Of a stretch of 64,000 nucleotides of DNA, positions 52,543-61,294 are shown one piece after another. Each line of letters begins with the position of its first letter. Within the stretch, counting starts at the first letter, position 1. This DNA is from Streptomyces changanensis. Its GTDB lineage: Bacteria > Actinomycetota > Actinomycetes > Streptomycetales > Streptomycetaceae. The position numbers and the translations under genes are program-made. The stretch spans positions 2,542,001 to 2,606,000 of the forward strand of contig NZ_CP102332.1 of the NCBI RefSeq assembly GCF_024600715.1. Reading direction: 5' to 3'. The notes under the pieces were generated by a model. It made no database searches. It saw only the letters and a list, made by a program, of their open reading frames with translations, and had not been told where the DNA came from.

Positions 52543-53076
52543 ATGACAGACCAGTCCATGCTCGAGGGCAAGCCGACCTCGGCGTCCCGCACCACACTCA
52601 GCCACATCATGACCGGCAGCGACACCAACCTGCTCGGCACGGTACACGGCGGTGTGATCATGAAGTTGGTGGACGACGCGGCGGGAGCCGTCGCCGGACG
52701 CCACTCCGGGGGGCCCGCGGTGACGGCGTCCATGGACGAGATGGTCTTCCTGGAGCCCGTGCGCGTCGGTGACCTCGTCCATGTGAAGGCGCAGGTCAAC
52801 TGGACCGGCCGGTCCTCCATGGAGGTCGGCGTCCGGGTGCTGGCGGAGCGCTGGAACGAGTCGACGCCGGCCACGCAGGTCGGCTCGGCGTACCTGGTGT
52901 TCGCCGCCGTGGACGCGGACGGCAAGCCTCGGACCGTGCCGCCGGTCATCCCCGAGACGGAGCGGGACGAGCGGCGCTACCAGGAGGCGCAGATCCGCCG
53001 TACGCACCGGCTCGCCCGCCGGCGAGCGATCAAGGAGCTGCGGGAGCGGCGGGCCGCCGAGGGCTTCGACGACTGA
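52543..53076 (+). CDS. Acyl-CoA thioesterase (hotdog fold)
   Basis: 177-residue protein from the ATG at 52543, preceded by GGTGGAGGGC. The hotdog signature LGTVHGGVIMKLVDDAAG fits the YciA/ACOT-type family that hydrolyses acyl-CoA. An Arg/Glu-rich helical tail (RRTHRLARRRAIKELRER) follows the domain. Its neighbours are LCP genes on both sides and it is not obviously part of an operon. A TATGGT motif seven bases before the ATG is a possible leaderless start. Confidence 0.87.
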   Translation: MTDQSMLEGKPTSASRTTLSHIMTGSDTNLLGTVHGGVIMKLVDDAAGAVAGRHSGGPAVTASMDEMVFLEPVRVGDLVHVKAQVNWTGRSSMEVGVRVLAERWNESTPATQVGSAYLVFAAVDADGKPRTVPPVIPETERDERRYQEAQIRRTHRLARRRAIKELRERRAAEGFDD

Positions 53077-53130
53077 GCCGCGGAACGCCGCCACGACCGT
53101 CCGTGGGACGCGCGCCGGCGGCGGGCCGGG

Positions 53131-54684
53131 TCAGGGACAGACCACCTGGTCGCCCGTGACGGCCGCCGGTACACCGCCGGTCTGCCGTTGCGGGGCGGGT
53201 GTCTCGGCGCGGACCGGCTGGACGGCCCGGTAGTCCTCGCCGGCCGTGACCTTCAGCACGGGCCCCTGGCCCGCTACCGCGCGCAGCTCGCACCCGGGGA
53301 GCGCCGCCGCCAGCGACATCGCGGAGCGGTCCCAGAGCGGGTCGTACGCGACGACGGTGCGGGCCGTGTCGCGCCGGTCGGCGTTGAACGGCGTGCCGGT
53401 CGTCCGGAAGCCGGTGGCCCGCAGCGCGGCGTCCACGCGGGCGCCGAGCCCGTGCACCCGGGTGCCGTTGTAGACCTGGACGCGCACCGCGCGGGGCGCG
53501 ACCTCGACGGGCTTGCGGCGCGGTGCGGTCTTGGCCGGGCGGGTCGCGAGCGGCCGGTCCGCGCGGATCGCGTCGAAGACCCGCTTGGCCCCCGCCGCGT
53601 CCCACTTCACCGTCGAGCCGATGCCCTTGACGCGTACGCCGACGGCGCCGACCGGGACGGACGTGAACTCGGACGACGCCGTCGTGAAGCCGCGCATCGC
53701 CTTGGCCAGCGTCAGCATCTCCTCGGTGCCGAAGCCGCGGTCCGCGCGGACGGAGCCGGCCATGGCGTCGAGGACCGTGCGGAAGCGCACCGGGTGGAGC
53801 AGCTCGCCGTTGCTCGTCGCCCGGTCGATGAGCGCGGCGACGAACCGCTGCTGGCGCTGCATCCGCCCCAGGTCCGACGCCCCGTCGACGTGGCGGGAGC
53901 GGACGTACTGGAGCGCCCTCCCGCCGTCGAGGGTGTGGGTGCCGGCGGGCAGGGCGAGGCCGGTGTACGCGTCGTGCATGGGGCGGGCGGTGCAGATCTG
54001 CACGCCGCCCATGGCGTCGACGGTGCGCATGAAGCTGGTGAAGTCGACCTCCAGGTAGTGGTCGATCTTGACGCCGGTCATCCGCTCCACGGTGCGCACG
54101 GTGAGGTTGGGGCCGCCCTCCGCGTAGGCGGCGTTCAGCTTGACGGGATGCCGGCCGTGCCGCTTGCCGGTCGTGACGTCGGTGTGCTCGGGGAGCTCGG
54201 CGTACGAGTCGCGGGGCAGCGACACCAGGCTGGCCCGCTTCCGGTCCTCCGAGACGTGCACCAGCATGATCGTGTCGGTGCAGTGGCAGGGGGCGCCGCC
54301 GAGCCGGTAACGGACCTTCTCCGCCATGGTGATCTTGTCGCGGCCGTCGGTGCCGACGAGCAGGATGTTGGTGCCGTTGCCCGCGCGGGGCCGGTTCTTC
54401 ATGTCCTTGAAGGCGTCCACCCGGCCGATGCCGGTGTCGAAGCTGGTGACGACGGCGTGCCCGATGCCGCCGGCGCCGAGGACCAGGACCGACAGGGTCG
54501 TCGCCACTCGCGCCCCCCAGCGGGACCGCTTCCGCCGGGCCCGCGGAGCCTGCCTCGCCCGTACCGCCGGGACCTGCCCGCGGGTCGCCGGAGCCTGCCG
54601 CCGTGCCGCCGGGGCCCGCCGTCCCGCCCCTCGGGCGGGCGGCCGGGGCTCCGGGCGGTCGGGACGGCGGGGCGGCACGGGCAC
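53131..54684 (-). CDS. LCP family protein 5 with LytR C-terminal domain
   Basis: 517-residue protein from the GTG at 54684, because GGAGG lies 8 bases upstream. An alternative ATG at 54735 has no ribosome site. An Arg/Pro-rich cytoplasmic arm of about 55 residues is followed by a helix at about 58-82. LCP motifs are NILLVGTDGRDKI, VSLPRDSYAELP, VDFTSFMRTVDAMGGVQI and the GGRALQYVRSRH variant. The LytR_C domain (VQVYNGTRVHGLGARVDAAL) ends the protein. It is convergent with the thioesterase gene and divergent from the GT2 gene. Confidence 0.88.
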   Translation of the reverse strand: MPVPPRRPDRPEPRPPARGAGRRAPAARRQAPATRGQVPAVRARQAPRARRKRSRWGARVATTLSVLVLGAGGIGHAVVTSFDTGIGRVDAFKDMKNRPRAGNGTNILLVGTDGRDKITMAEKVRYRLGGAPCHCTDTIMLVHVSEDRKRASLVSLPRDSYAELPEHTDVTTGKRHGRHPVKLNAAYAEGGPNLTVRTVERMTGVKIDHYLEVDFTSFMRTVDAMGGVQICTARPMHDAYTGLALPAGTHTLDGGRALQYVRSRHVDGASDLGRMQRQQRFVAALIDRATSNGELLHPVRFRTVLDAMAGSVRADRGFGTEEMLTLAKAMRGFTTASSEFTSVPVGAVGVRVKGIGSTVKWDAAGAKRVFDAIRADRPLATRPAKTAPRRKPVEVAPRAVRVQVYNGTRVHGLGARVDAALRATGFRTTGTPFNADRRDTARTVVAYDPLWDRSAMSLAAALPGCELRAVAGQGPVLKVTAGEDYRAVQPVRAETPAPQRQTGGVPAAVTGDQVVCP

Positions 54685-54884
54685 GGGGGACACCTCCGCG
54701 GGCACTGGGGCGGACCGTGAGCACAGTAGGCCCATACGATCAGCGACCGGCCGTCCGGCCCGGGCGGCGCGCACCGGGGTCCCCCGTTCGCGGTAACGTG
54801 GCGGGCGATACCCGCCGGGGCTCGCCCCGGCTCCCCGAGGCCGCCGTCCGCCCGGGGACGAACCTTCGTACCTCCCGAGGAGCC

Positions 54885-55895
54885 ATGTCCCTGCCCCCGG
54901 TCTCCGTGATCATGCCGGTCCTCAACGAGGAACGGCACCTGCGCGACGCGGTCCGCCACATCCTCGAACAGGAGTACGAGGGCGAGATGGAGGTGGTGAT
55001 CGCGCTCGGCCCGTCCACCGACCGCACCGACGAGATCGCCGCCGAGCTGGTCCGCGAGGACCCCCGCGTGCACACCGTGCCCAACCCGACGGGCCGCACC
55101 CCCGCCGCGCTCAACGCCGCGATCAAGGCGTCGCGCCACCCGGTCGTGGTGCGCGTCGACGGGCACGGCATGCTCTCGCCGGACTACATCGCGACGGCCG
55201 TGCGACTGCTGGAGGAGACCGGCGCGCAGAACGTCGGCGGCATCATGCACGCCGAGGGCGAGAACGCCTGGGAGGACGCCGTCGCGGCCGCGATGACCTC
55301 CCGGATCGGCGTGGGCAACGCCGCGTTCCACACCGGCGGCGAGGCGGGCCCGGCCGAGACGGTGTACCTCGGGGTGTTCCGGCGCGAGGCGCTGGAGCAG
55401 CAGGGCGGGTACAACGAGGAGTTCATCCGCGCGCAGGACTGGGAGCTGAACTTCCGCATCCGCGAGGCGGGCGGGCTGATCTGGTTCTCCCCGGAGCTGC
55501 GGGTGCGGTACCGGCCGCGGCCGAGCGTGCGCGCGCTGGCGAAGCAGTACAAGGACTACGGGCGCTGGCGCCACGTCGTGGCCCGTTACCACCAGGGCTC
55601 CATCAACCTGCGCTATCTGGCCCCGCCGGCCGCGGTCTGCGCCATCGCCGCGGGTGTGGTGGTCGGCGCGACGCTCACGCCGTTCGGCTTCGTCGTCCCC
55701 GGCGGGTACCTGGCCGCGATCACCGCCGGCTCGATCCCGGCCGGCAAGGGCCTGCCCCTGAAGGCGCGCGTGCGGATCCCGGTCGCGTTGGCGACGATGC
55801 ACATGTCGTGGGGGTACGGCTTCCTGACGAGCCCGCGCTCGCTGGCCCGCAAGGTCATCGCGAGCCGCCGCCCGGCGGTCCGCACGGCGGCCTGA
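54885..55895 (+). CDS. Family 2 glycosyltransferase
   Basis: 336-residue protein from the ATG at 54885, preceded by GAGGAG. The GT2 domain has VSVIMPVLNEERHLRDAV, the nucleotide-binding VVRVDGHGML and the QDWELNFRIREAGG acceptor motif. A C-terminal hydrophobic region (about 245-290) may dip into the membrane. The position among LCP genes suggests it builds part of an envelope glycopolymer. A strong hairpin follows the stop, and the next region looks accessory. Confidence 0.9.
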   Translation: MSLPPVSVIMPVLNEERHLRDAVRHILEQEYEGEMEVVIALGPSTDRTDEIAAELVREDPRVHTVPNPTGRTPAALNAAIKASRHPVVVRVDGHGMLSPDYIATAVRLLEETGAQNVGGIMHAEGENAWEDAVAAAMTSRIGVGNAAFHTGGEAGPAETVYLGVFRREALEQQGGYNEEFIRAQDWELNFRIREAGGLIWFSPELRVRYRPRPSVRALAKQYKDYGRWRHVVARYHQGSINLRYLAPPAAVCAIAAGVVVGATLTPFGFVVPGGYLAAITAGSIPAGKGLPLKARVRIPVALATMHMSWGYGFLTSPRSLARKVIASRRPAVRTAA

Positions 55896-55916
55896 CCCAC
55901 CCGACGCCACACGTCA

Positions 55917-55950
55917 GACGGCCCCCGGCGCCCTCGCGCCGGGGGCCGTC
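55917..55950 (+). terminator. Terminator after GT2 gene
   Basis: A perfect 14-bp stem (GACGGCCCCCGGCG with CGCCGGGGGCCGTC) and a six-base loop, 21 bp after the GT2 stop. Confidence 0.85.
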
Positions 55951-56106
55951 ACACGTGTGCCGCCGCACGCGTGAGCGAATACGTCCGGAAATCGCCCGCG
56001 CGTCCGAACGCGACCGGTACGGTCCTCGTCGAAGATCTTGTCAGCGAGCGCCCGCCCGCCTCCCTGGCGTCCCACGCACGCACCGCGCCACCCGGGAGCC
56101 GTCCTG

Positions 56107-57621
56107 ATGTCCGTCGACAGCGCAGCACGTCCGTCGCTTCGCCCGCCGCCGGTCGGGGACGCACCCCAGGACCGCCCGGTCGGCGCCTCGGCCCGCAGGG
56201 CCCTCGTCTGGTCGGTCCCCGTGCTGTGGACCGTGGCACTCGGCCTGTGGGGGCTGTCGCGACAGGGCAGCGTGTGGCGGGACGAGGCCGCGACCTGGCA
56301 GGTCGCCAGGCGCTGCACAGCCGACATCTGGCACATGCTGGGGAACGTCGATGTCGTCCACGGGTGCTACTACCTGCTGATGCACACGCTCTTCGCGGCG
56401 TTCGGGCCGGGCATCACGACCCTGCGGCTGCCCTCGGTGCTGGCCACGGCGGTGGCGGCGGCCTGTGTGGCGGTCATCGGCCGCCGCCTCGCGGGCGGAT
56501 GGGCGGGCCTCGGCGGCGGGATGGCCCTGGCGCTGCTCCCGGCCGTGCAGTTCCACCTGCAGGAAGGCCGCCCCTACGCGCTGGTCGCCGCAGGGGCCGG
56601 GGTGTCCACGCTGCTCCTCGTGACCGCGCTGCAAGGGCGCGTCCGGCGGGCCCGGTGGGCGGCCTACGGCGGCATCGTCCTGCTGTGCGGCCTGCTGAAC
56701 TGGCTCTCGCTCATGATCCTGCCGGCACACGCCGCGACCCTCCTTTGGACCCGTGCCGGACGCGCCGTGTGGATCCGCTGGGCGGGGGCCTCCGCAGCGG
56801 CCACCGCCTGCGTCCTGCCCCTGATCCTCTTCAGTCGAAGCCAGTCGGCGCAGGTGTCATGGATCCCGCCCCTCACCTGGCACATGCTCATCGGCCCTGC
56901 CGTCCTCCTGGCCGTCGGCGGGGTCGGCGCCCTGGTGGACCGGCCCCGAATGGGCCAACTCTCGGTGGCGGCCGTCGGATTACCGCTGCTGGTGGTTCCG
57001 CACGTCGGCCTCATCGGCCTTTCCCTGATCCAGCCGCTGTTCCTCGACCGGTACATACTCTTCAGCCTGCTCGGCCTGGCGCTGCTGATCGGCACACTGC
57101 TGGGTTCGGCGGTACGAGCGGTCACGTCCCGGTCCCCACGGCTGTCGACCTGGGTCGTGCCGGTGGCGGTCGTCGCGGCGACGGCGGCACTCCTGCCGCA
57201 GTCCCTGGCCAAACGCTCCCCGGCAAGCCGGGTGGACGACGTCCTGGCGGTGGCGTCGGAGGTGCGGCGGCTGGCACAGGCCGGGAACGCGGTGCTCTTC
57301 ATCCCGTCAGCACGCCGGGACACCAAATCCGTCTCCCCCGACGCCTTCGCCGGACTGCGCGACATAGCCCTGGCCGAGAGCCCGGAGGAGTCCGGGACGC
57401 TGAAGGGGGTGGAGGCGGCCCCAGAGCGCATACGCACGGCGATGCTCACCCAGGAACGCATACTCCTCGTGACGGACGCCCCCGAGGTGGCGAGACCGGT
57501 ATCGGCCGAACGGGACAGGACGAAGACCGCTGTGCTGGAGCAGCACTTCACCGCAGTGGCCGACGAACAGGTCCGCGGCAGACGGGTCACGGTCTACCTA
57601 CGGACCACGTCGCCCCGCTGA
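56107..57621 (+). CDS. GT39-like membrane glycosyltransferase (GT-C fold)
   Basis: 504-residue protein from the ATG at 56107. It has about 9-10 hydrophobic helices and an N-terminal extracytoplasmic loop with the GT-C-type acidic motif SVWRDEAATW. The C-terminal soluble segment of about 120 residues contains AGNAVLFIPSARRD. It resembles dolichyl-phosphate-mannose-type mannosyltransferases, but donor and acceptor are not known. It is separated from the LCP region by a terminator and begins a stretch of accessory-type genes. Confidence 0.83.
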   Translation: MSVDSAARPSLRPPPVGDAPQDRPVGASARRALVWSVPVLWTVALGLWGLSRQGSVWRDEAATWQVARRCTADIWHMLGNVDVVHGCYYLLMHTLFAAFGPGITTLRLPSVLATAVAAACVAVIGRRLAGGWAGLGGGMALALLPAVQFHLQEGRPYALVAAGAGVSTLLLVTALQGRVRRARWAAYGGIVLLCGLLNWLSLMILPAHAATLLWTRAGRAVWIRWAGASAAATACVLPLILFSRSQSAQVSWIPPLTWHMLIGPAVLLAVGGVGALVDRPRMGQLSVAAVGLPLLVVPHVGLIGLSLIQPLFLDRYILFSLLGLALLIGTLLGSAVRAVTSRSPRLSTWVVPVAVVAATAALLPQSLAKRSPASRVDDVLAVASEVRRLAQAGNAVLFIPSARRDTKSVSPDAFAGLRDIALAESPEESGTLKGVEAAPERIRTAMLTQERILLVTDAPEVARPVSAERDRTKTAVLEQHFTAVADEQVRGRRVTVYLRTTSPR

Positions 57622-57684
57622 CCGACGTCGCGCCCCCACCCACGCGCCTCCGGGACTCCACCCGGCCTCATCCGCTCCCGGCGC

Positions 57685-57861
57685 TCAGCCCCGGGACGCG
57701 TACGCCAGGAAGTCCGCCCAGGCGTCTGGCGTGAAGCCGAGCCGCGGACCCGGCACGTTCTTGGAGTCGCGGACGTGGATGGTGTCGTCGGCGGCCGCTA
57801 CCTCGACGCATGCTGGGCCGTCGTTGCTGCTGTAGCTGCTCTTGACCCAGGTCAGCACCAT
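57685..57861 (-). CDS. DUF397 small protein A
   Basis: 58-residue protein starting MVLTWVKSSYSSNDGPACVEV and ending PDAWADFLAYASRG. This is the DUF397 fold found next to XRE/WhiJ-type regulators in Streptomyces. It lies one base downstream of a near-identical paralogue, so the pair arose by tandem duplication. Such proteins act as small modulators of the neighbouring regulator (family knowledge). Confidence 0.88.
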   Translation of the reverse strand: MVLTWVKSSYSSNDGPACVEVAAADDTIHVRDSKNVPGPRLGFTPDAWADFLAYASRG

Positions 57862-57862
57862 G

Positions 57863-58045
57863 TCAGCCCCGGGACGCGTAGGTCAGGAAGTCCACCCAGG
57901 CGTCAGGCGTGAAACCGAGCTGCGGACCGGGGACGTACTTGGAGTCGCGGACGTGGACGGTGTCGTCCGCGGCCGCGACTTCGACGCATTGAGGGCCGTC
58001 ATTGGTGCTGTAGCTGCTCTTGACCCAGGTCAGCTCGGCATTCAT
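57863..58045 (-). CDS. DUF397 small protein B
   Basis: 60-residue protein starting MNAELTWVKSSYSTNDG. It differs from protein A at roughly ten positions in the shared 57-residue core. The ATG overlaps the stop of the frameshifted XRE gene by three bases, so translational coupling to the regulator was the ancestral arrangement. It belongs to the whiJ-type three-gene locus. Confidence 0.88.
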   Translation of the reverse strand: MNAELTWVKSSYSTNDGPQCVEVAAADDTVHVRDSKYVPGPQLGFTPDAWVDFLTYASRG

Positions 58046-58879
58046 GTCTCTCCCAGCAGTTTCTCGATGAAGGTCCGCGACACCCTCGGAGTAAGCGCCT
58101 GCGACCTGATCATGCCGTACCGCATCTCAAGGATCTGGACCTCCTTGGGATGGCTGATCACGCGGCTGGTGAGCTGCGCTTCGTTGTGCCCCACCGACGT
58201 GCCGTCGCTCAGCTTAAGCACTTGGTGAGAGCCCCCCAGCCCCGCGTGCTCCTCCGTCTCCGTGGGCATGACCTGGATCTCGACATGCCTCAACGAGCCC
58301 AGCTGCAGAAGGCGTTCGAGTTGGCGGCGCAACACCATTCTGCCCCCGATCGGGCGCCTGAGCGTCGCCTCTTCCTGGACAAAGACCAGGAAGAGGCGCG
58401 GGCTGCCGCTCGAAGACGGACTGCCGAGCCATCCGGGCCGCCACCAAGCGCTCCACCTGGTCCCCGGAGAACGCGGGCCGCCGCTCCCCGTACAGCGCGC
58501 GGGCGTACTCCTCGGTCTGGAGCAGCCCGTGCACCACTCCGTTTTCATACGCGCCGAGCTCGACCGCGTCGGCCTCCAGCTTCGCCAGGTCGCGGACCTT
58601 CTTCGGGTACCTGGCCTCGGCCACGTCCTTCTTCATCGCCGCCAGCTTGCCGCCCGCTCCCAGGACCTCGTCCGCCCTGTCCAGGAACTCCGGCCTCGGG
58701 ATACGCTTGCCGGCCTCCACCTTGTAGACCTGGTTCTCGCCGTACCCGATGGCCGCGCCCAGGTCCGCCGCGCGCATCTTCGCGGCCTCGCGCCAGAGCC
58801 TGACCTGCCGACCGACCGCCGCGATCACCGCGCCCGAGTCGTCCTCCAGGTCGACGTCCTGCTCCGGTCCGTCCGTCAT
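58042..58879 (-). pseudogene. XRE/DUF5753 regulator, frameshifted
   Basis: The N-terminal frame, from the ATG at 58879, has a helix-turn-helix (RLWREAAKMRAADLGAAIGYGENQVYK begins near residue 27) and a DUF5753 start up to RQSVFERQPAP. The matching C-terminal part (FVQEEATLRRPIGG to FIEKLLGE) is in another frame and ends at 58042. The whole span is 838 bp, one base more than a multiple of three. A single extra base near 58372-58380 explains it. The join lies inside a perfect 13-bp inverted repeat. If real, the repressor is truncated and fused to about 60 unrelated residues. A sequencing error or a programmed +1 shift are the alternatives. Confidence 0.82.
58366..58398. repeat. Perfect inverted repeat at the frameshift
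   Basis: Arms CGCCTCTTCCTGG and CCAGGAAGAGGCG flank a seven-base loop (ACAAAGA). The stem coincides with the reading-frame change in the XRE gene. Removing one base from one arm would restore the frame and leave an imperfect palindrome. Confidence 0.9.
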
Positions 58880-59013
58880 ACGACACCCGCCTCCGCCCGT
58901 GTCCGTGGGCGACGCCGTACGGGACGGACAGGGCCGCACACCGGCTGGGCAGTCACTGTCCGTACACGCGTCGCTCTGGTCAGCGTAAGCGCGAGACGGC
59001 CACGCTGAGTCAC

Positions 59014-59454
59014 GTGAACCTGGAAATCACCCGAACCGAACCTTCCGCCCCCACCCGGCAGTTCACCGTGCTGCTCTCCCCCACCCGGCGTGGCGTCCGG
59101 CTCGCCCGCCTGCTGGCCTCGGCCCAACTGGCGTACTGGGGAATCCCGTCGGAGTCGGCCGCGCAGATCGTCGCCGAACTGGCGGCGAACGCACGGGCCC
59201 ACGGCCGCGTCCCGGGCAGGGACTTCCGCCTGGACCTCGCGGTCGAGGGCGGGGGCACGTGCCTGCGGATCGCGGTCACCGACACGCGCGGGGACCGGCT
59301 GCCGCCGGGTCCCGGCGCCGTCACGCCACCCGCTCCCGACGCCGAGCGGGGGCGCGGTCTGCTGATCGTCGAGGCGCTCGCCGACCGGTGGGGCGTCACG
59401 GCCGGACCCGTGCCCCGCAAGACCGTCTGGGCCGAGCTCGACCTCGTACCGTGA
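59014..59454 (+). CDS. ATP-binding anti-sigma-like protein (HATPase)
   Basis: 146-residue GHKL-type ATPase resembling RsbW/SpoIIAB kinases, without a sensor domain. N-box ELAANARAHG and G-boxes DTRGDRLPPG and ERGRGLLIVEAL are present. Such proteins accompany XRE and DUF397 genes in the whiJ/abaA type of locus. It is divergent from the frameshifted regulator with 134 bp between. Whether it phosphorylates a partner is unknown. Confidence 0.88.
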   Translation: MNLEITRTEPSAPTRQFTVLLSPTRRGVRLARLLASAQLAYWGIPSESAAQIVAELAANARAHGRVPGRDFRLDLAVEGGGTCLRIAVTDTRGDRLPPGPGAVTPPAPDAERGRGLLIVEALADRWGVTAGPVPRKTVWAELDLVP

Positions 59455-59738
59455 CCGGTCGCACCGGGTCGCGGGCGTCCACGACCCGGTGGTCCGCGAC
59501 GCGGTGGCGCACGATGCAAAAGATCAAAGAACGTCTGTGAGGAACGGGAAAACCACCTACCCCACCCCACCCCACCGCCGCCGGTCACTCCCCCGGGTGA
59601 CCTTGCCCAATCGGGCTGGATTTCGGGCGGGTTGGCGGGCATATGCTCGCGGCGACAACCACAGACAGACGTCGGCCCCCGGCCGGGACGGCAATCCCGA
59701 TCGAGGGCCTGACCATCAAGGAAGTACGGAGCTTCCCG

Positions 59739-60611
59739 ATGGATACCCAGCAGATTAGCGCGCCCTCGCGCGCCCCGTCCCGCCTTCCCGGACGCGTCAC
59801 CGGTTCCGGTGTCCTCCACGTACGGGCACGCCACACCGACCGCTTCACGGTCGTCGGCAACCATCTCGCCCAGCACCGCGAGCTGTCCCTGACGGCGATC
59901 GGGCTCGCCGTGCACATCCAGTCGCTGCCCGACGGGGCGAAGGTCGGCATCAAGGTGCTGGCCGACCGGTTCCCGGAGAGCGAGACCCGGATCGCCGCCG
60001 CGCTGCGGGAGTTGGAGGAGCACCACTACCTGGAGCGCACCCGGGTCCGCCTCCCCGGCGGCGAGCTGGTCACCCGCACGGTGGCGTACGACCACCCGGC
60101 CCTGGCCCCGGCCGCCCCGGCCCCGACCCCTGCTCCGGCAGCGCCTCCACCGCCCCCCGCGCCGGAACCGGAACCCGCGCCCGCGCCCGTACCGCAGCGG
60201 GAGACCGCGCCACCTCGCCCGCCGCTCCCCCAGCCGCAGACCCCCGACCCGGAGCGCCACCGCGTGGCCGCCGACCTCCTCGCCGGCCTGCGGCGCGACG
60301 ACCCCCGCCTGCTTCTGGGCGAGCACGACGTCCGTCGCCTCGCCCCGGCCGTGGCGGCCTGGCTGGAGCGCGACGCGCACCCCGACGCCGTACGCCACGT
60401 GCTGACAGCCGCCCTGCCCGGCCGGCTGCAACAGCCCGCCGGCCTCCTCGCCCACCGGCTCACCGTGCTCCTGCCACCACCGCTACCGGCAGCCGCGCCG
60501 ACGGCCGCGAGAGACCCGTTCCAGACCTGCGACACCTGCGACCGCGCCTTCCGGGCACCGGAGCCGGGCCACTGCCGCGACTGCCGATCCGATCTCCCGG
60601 AGGCCGCCTAG
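59739..60611 (+). CDS. Helix-turn-helix protein with C-terminal zinc ribbon
   Basis: 290-residue protein from the ATG at 59739, with GGAG eight bases upstream. The N-terminal winged helix carries VVGNHLAQHRELSLTAIGLAVHIQSL and FPESETRIAAALRELEEHHYL. A Pro-rich linker (about 113-170) joins it to a helical middle. The last 30 residues form a putative zinc ribbon, CDTCDRAF followed by CRDC. It probably binds DNA. The gene type is common in Streptomyces; its targets are unknown. The 284-bp region before it holds no supported gene. Confidence 0.85.
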   Translation: MDTQQISAPSRAPSRLPGRVTGSGVLHVRARHTDRFTVVGNHLAQHRELSLTAIGLAVHIQSLPDGAKVGIKVLADRFPESETRIAAALRELEEHHYLERTRVRLPGGELVTRTVAYDHPALAPAAPAPTPAPAAPPPPPAPEPEPAPAPVPQRETAPPRPPLPQPQTPDPERHRVAADLLAGLRRDDPRLLLGEHDVRRLAPAVAAWLERDAHPDAVRHVLTAALPGRLQQPAGLLAHRLTVLLPPPLPAAAPTAARDPFQTCDTCDRAFRAPEPGHCRDCRSDLPEAA

Positions 60612-60663
60612 CATGAACGTGACGATCCTTGCCCCCGGGCACCGACGACGAGGAGCGCACGCC

Positions 60664-61260
60664 ATGAGCATCGCCCCGGACGACGCGCAGCGGGAGACGC
60701 ACTACCTGTACCGGACGATGCGGGATTTCGTGTCCTCGATGGACGACACCCTTCCCGGCAAGTTCGAGATCACCAAGGAAGGAATCGTCCACGACATGAT
60801 GGCGCCCGGGAAACCGCACGAGCTCACGGTGCTACGCGTCCGCAAGCGCCTTGAGCGGGTCATGCCCGACGAACTGGCGGCCCATACGGGAGAGCCCGAC
60901 GTGGAGGACGAGCCCGAGGGCATCATGCGCCACCCCGACGTGATGGTGATCGCCGAGGCGGACATGGAGGGGGACGGGAGGTTCGACCCTCGTACTCTCA
61001 TCGCCGCCATCGAGGTCGTGTCCCGCTCCAACCCCGACAACGACTGGGTCGGCAAGATGCGGGACTACCCGCTGCTCGGCATCCCGATCTACGTGATCTT
61101 CGATCCGCGCACCGGCTCCGGGGCCGTCCTGTCCGACATCCACGCGACCCCGTCGGGCCCCCGCTACGCCACCCGCAAGGAGTTCGTGTACGGCGAGGAC
61201 GTCACCATCGGCGAGTGGACGATCCCGACGACGGACCTCCCCCGGTACGCCGACGCGTGA
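60664..61260 (+). CDS. Uma2-family endonuclease-like protein
   Basis: 198-residue protein from the ATG at 60664, preceded by AGGAG. The Uma2 core contains the PD-(D/E)xK-like residues HPDVMVIAEAD, then AIEVVSRSNPDNDW with a following Lys and IYVIFDPRTG. Uma2 proteins are abundant in actinobacteria and cyanobacteria; nuclease activity is presumed from the fold. It follows the helix-turn-helix gene by 52 bp. Confidence 0.88.
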   Translation: MSIAPDDAQRETHYLYRTMRDFVSSMDDTLPGKFEITKEGIVHDMMAPGKPHELTVLRVRKRLERVMPDELAAHTGEPDVEDEPEGIMRHPDVMVIAEADMEGDGRFDPRTLIAAIEVVSRSNPDNDWVGKMRDYPLLGIPIYVIFDPRTGSGAVLSDIHATPSGPRYATRKEFVYGEDVTIGEWTIPTTDLPRYADA

Positions 61261-61294
61261 CCGCCCCCTCCGGCGCGTCCGTCCGCCCCGCCCG

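Noticed and set aside
58366..58398. Programmed +1 frameshifting site in the XRE gene
   Set aside because: The stem is where the shift would occur rather than 5-9 bases downstream, and no known slippery motif is evident; mutation is simpler.
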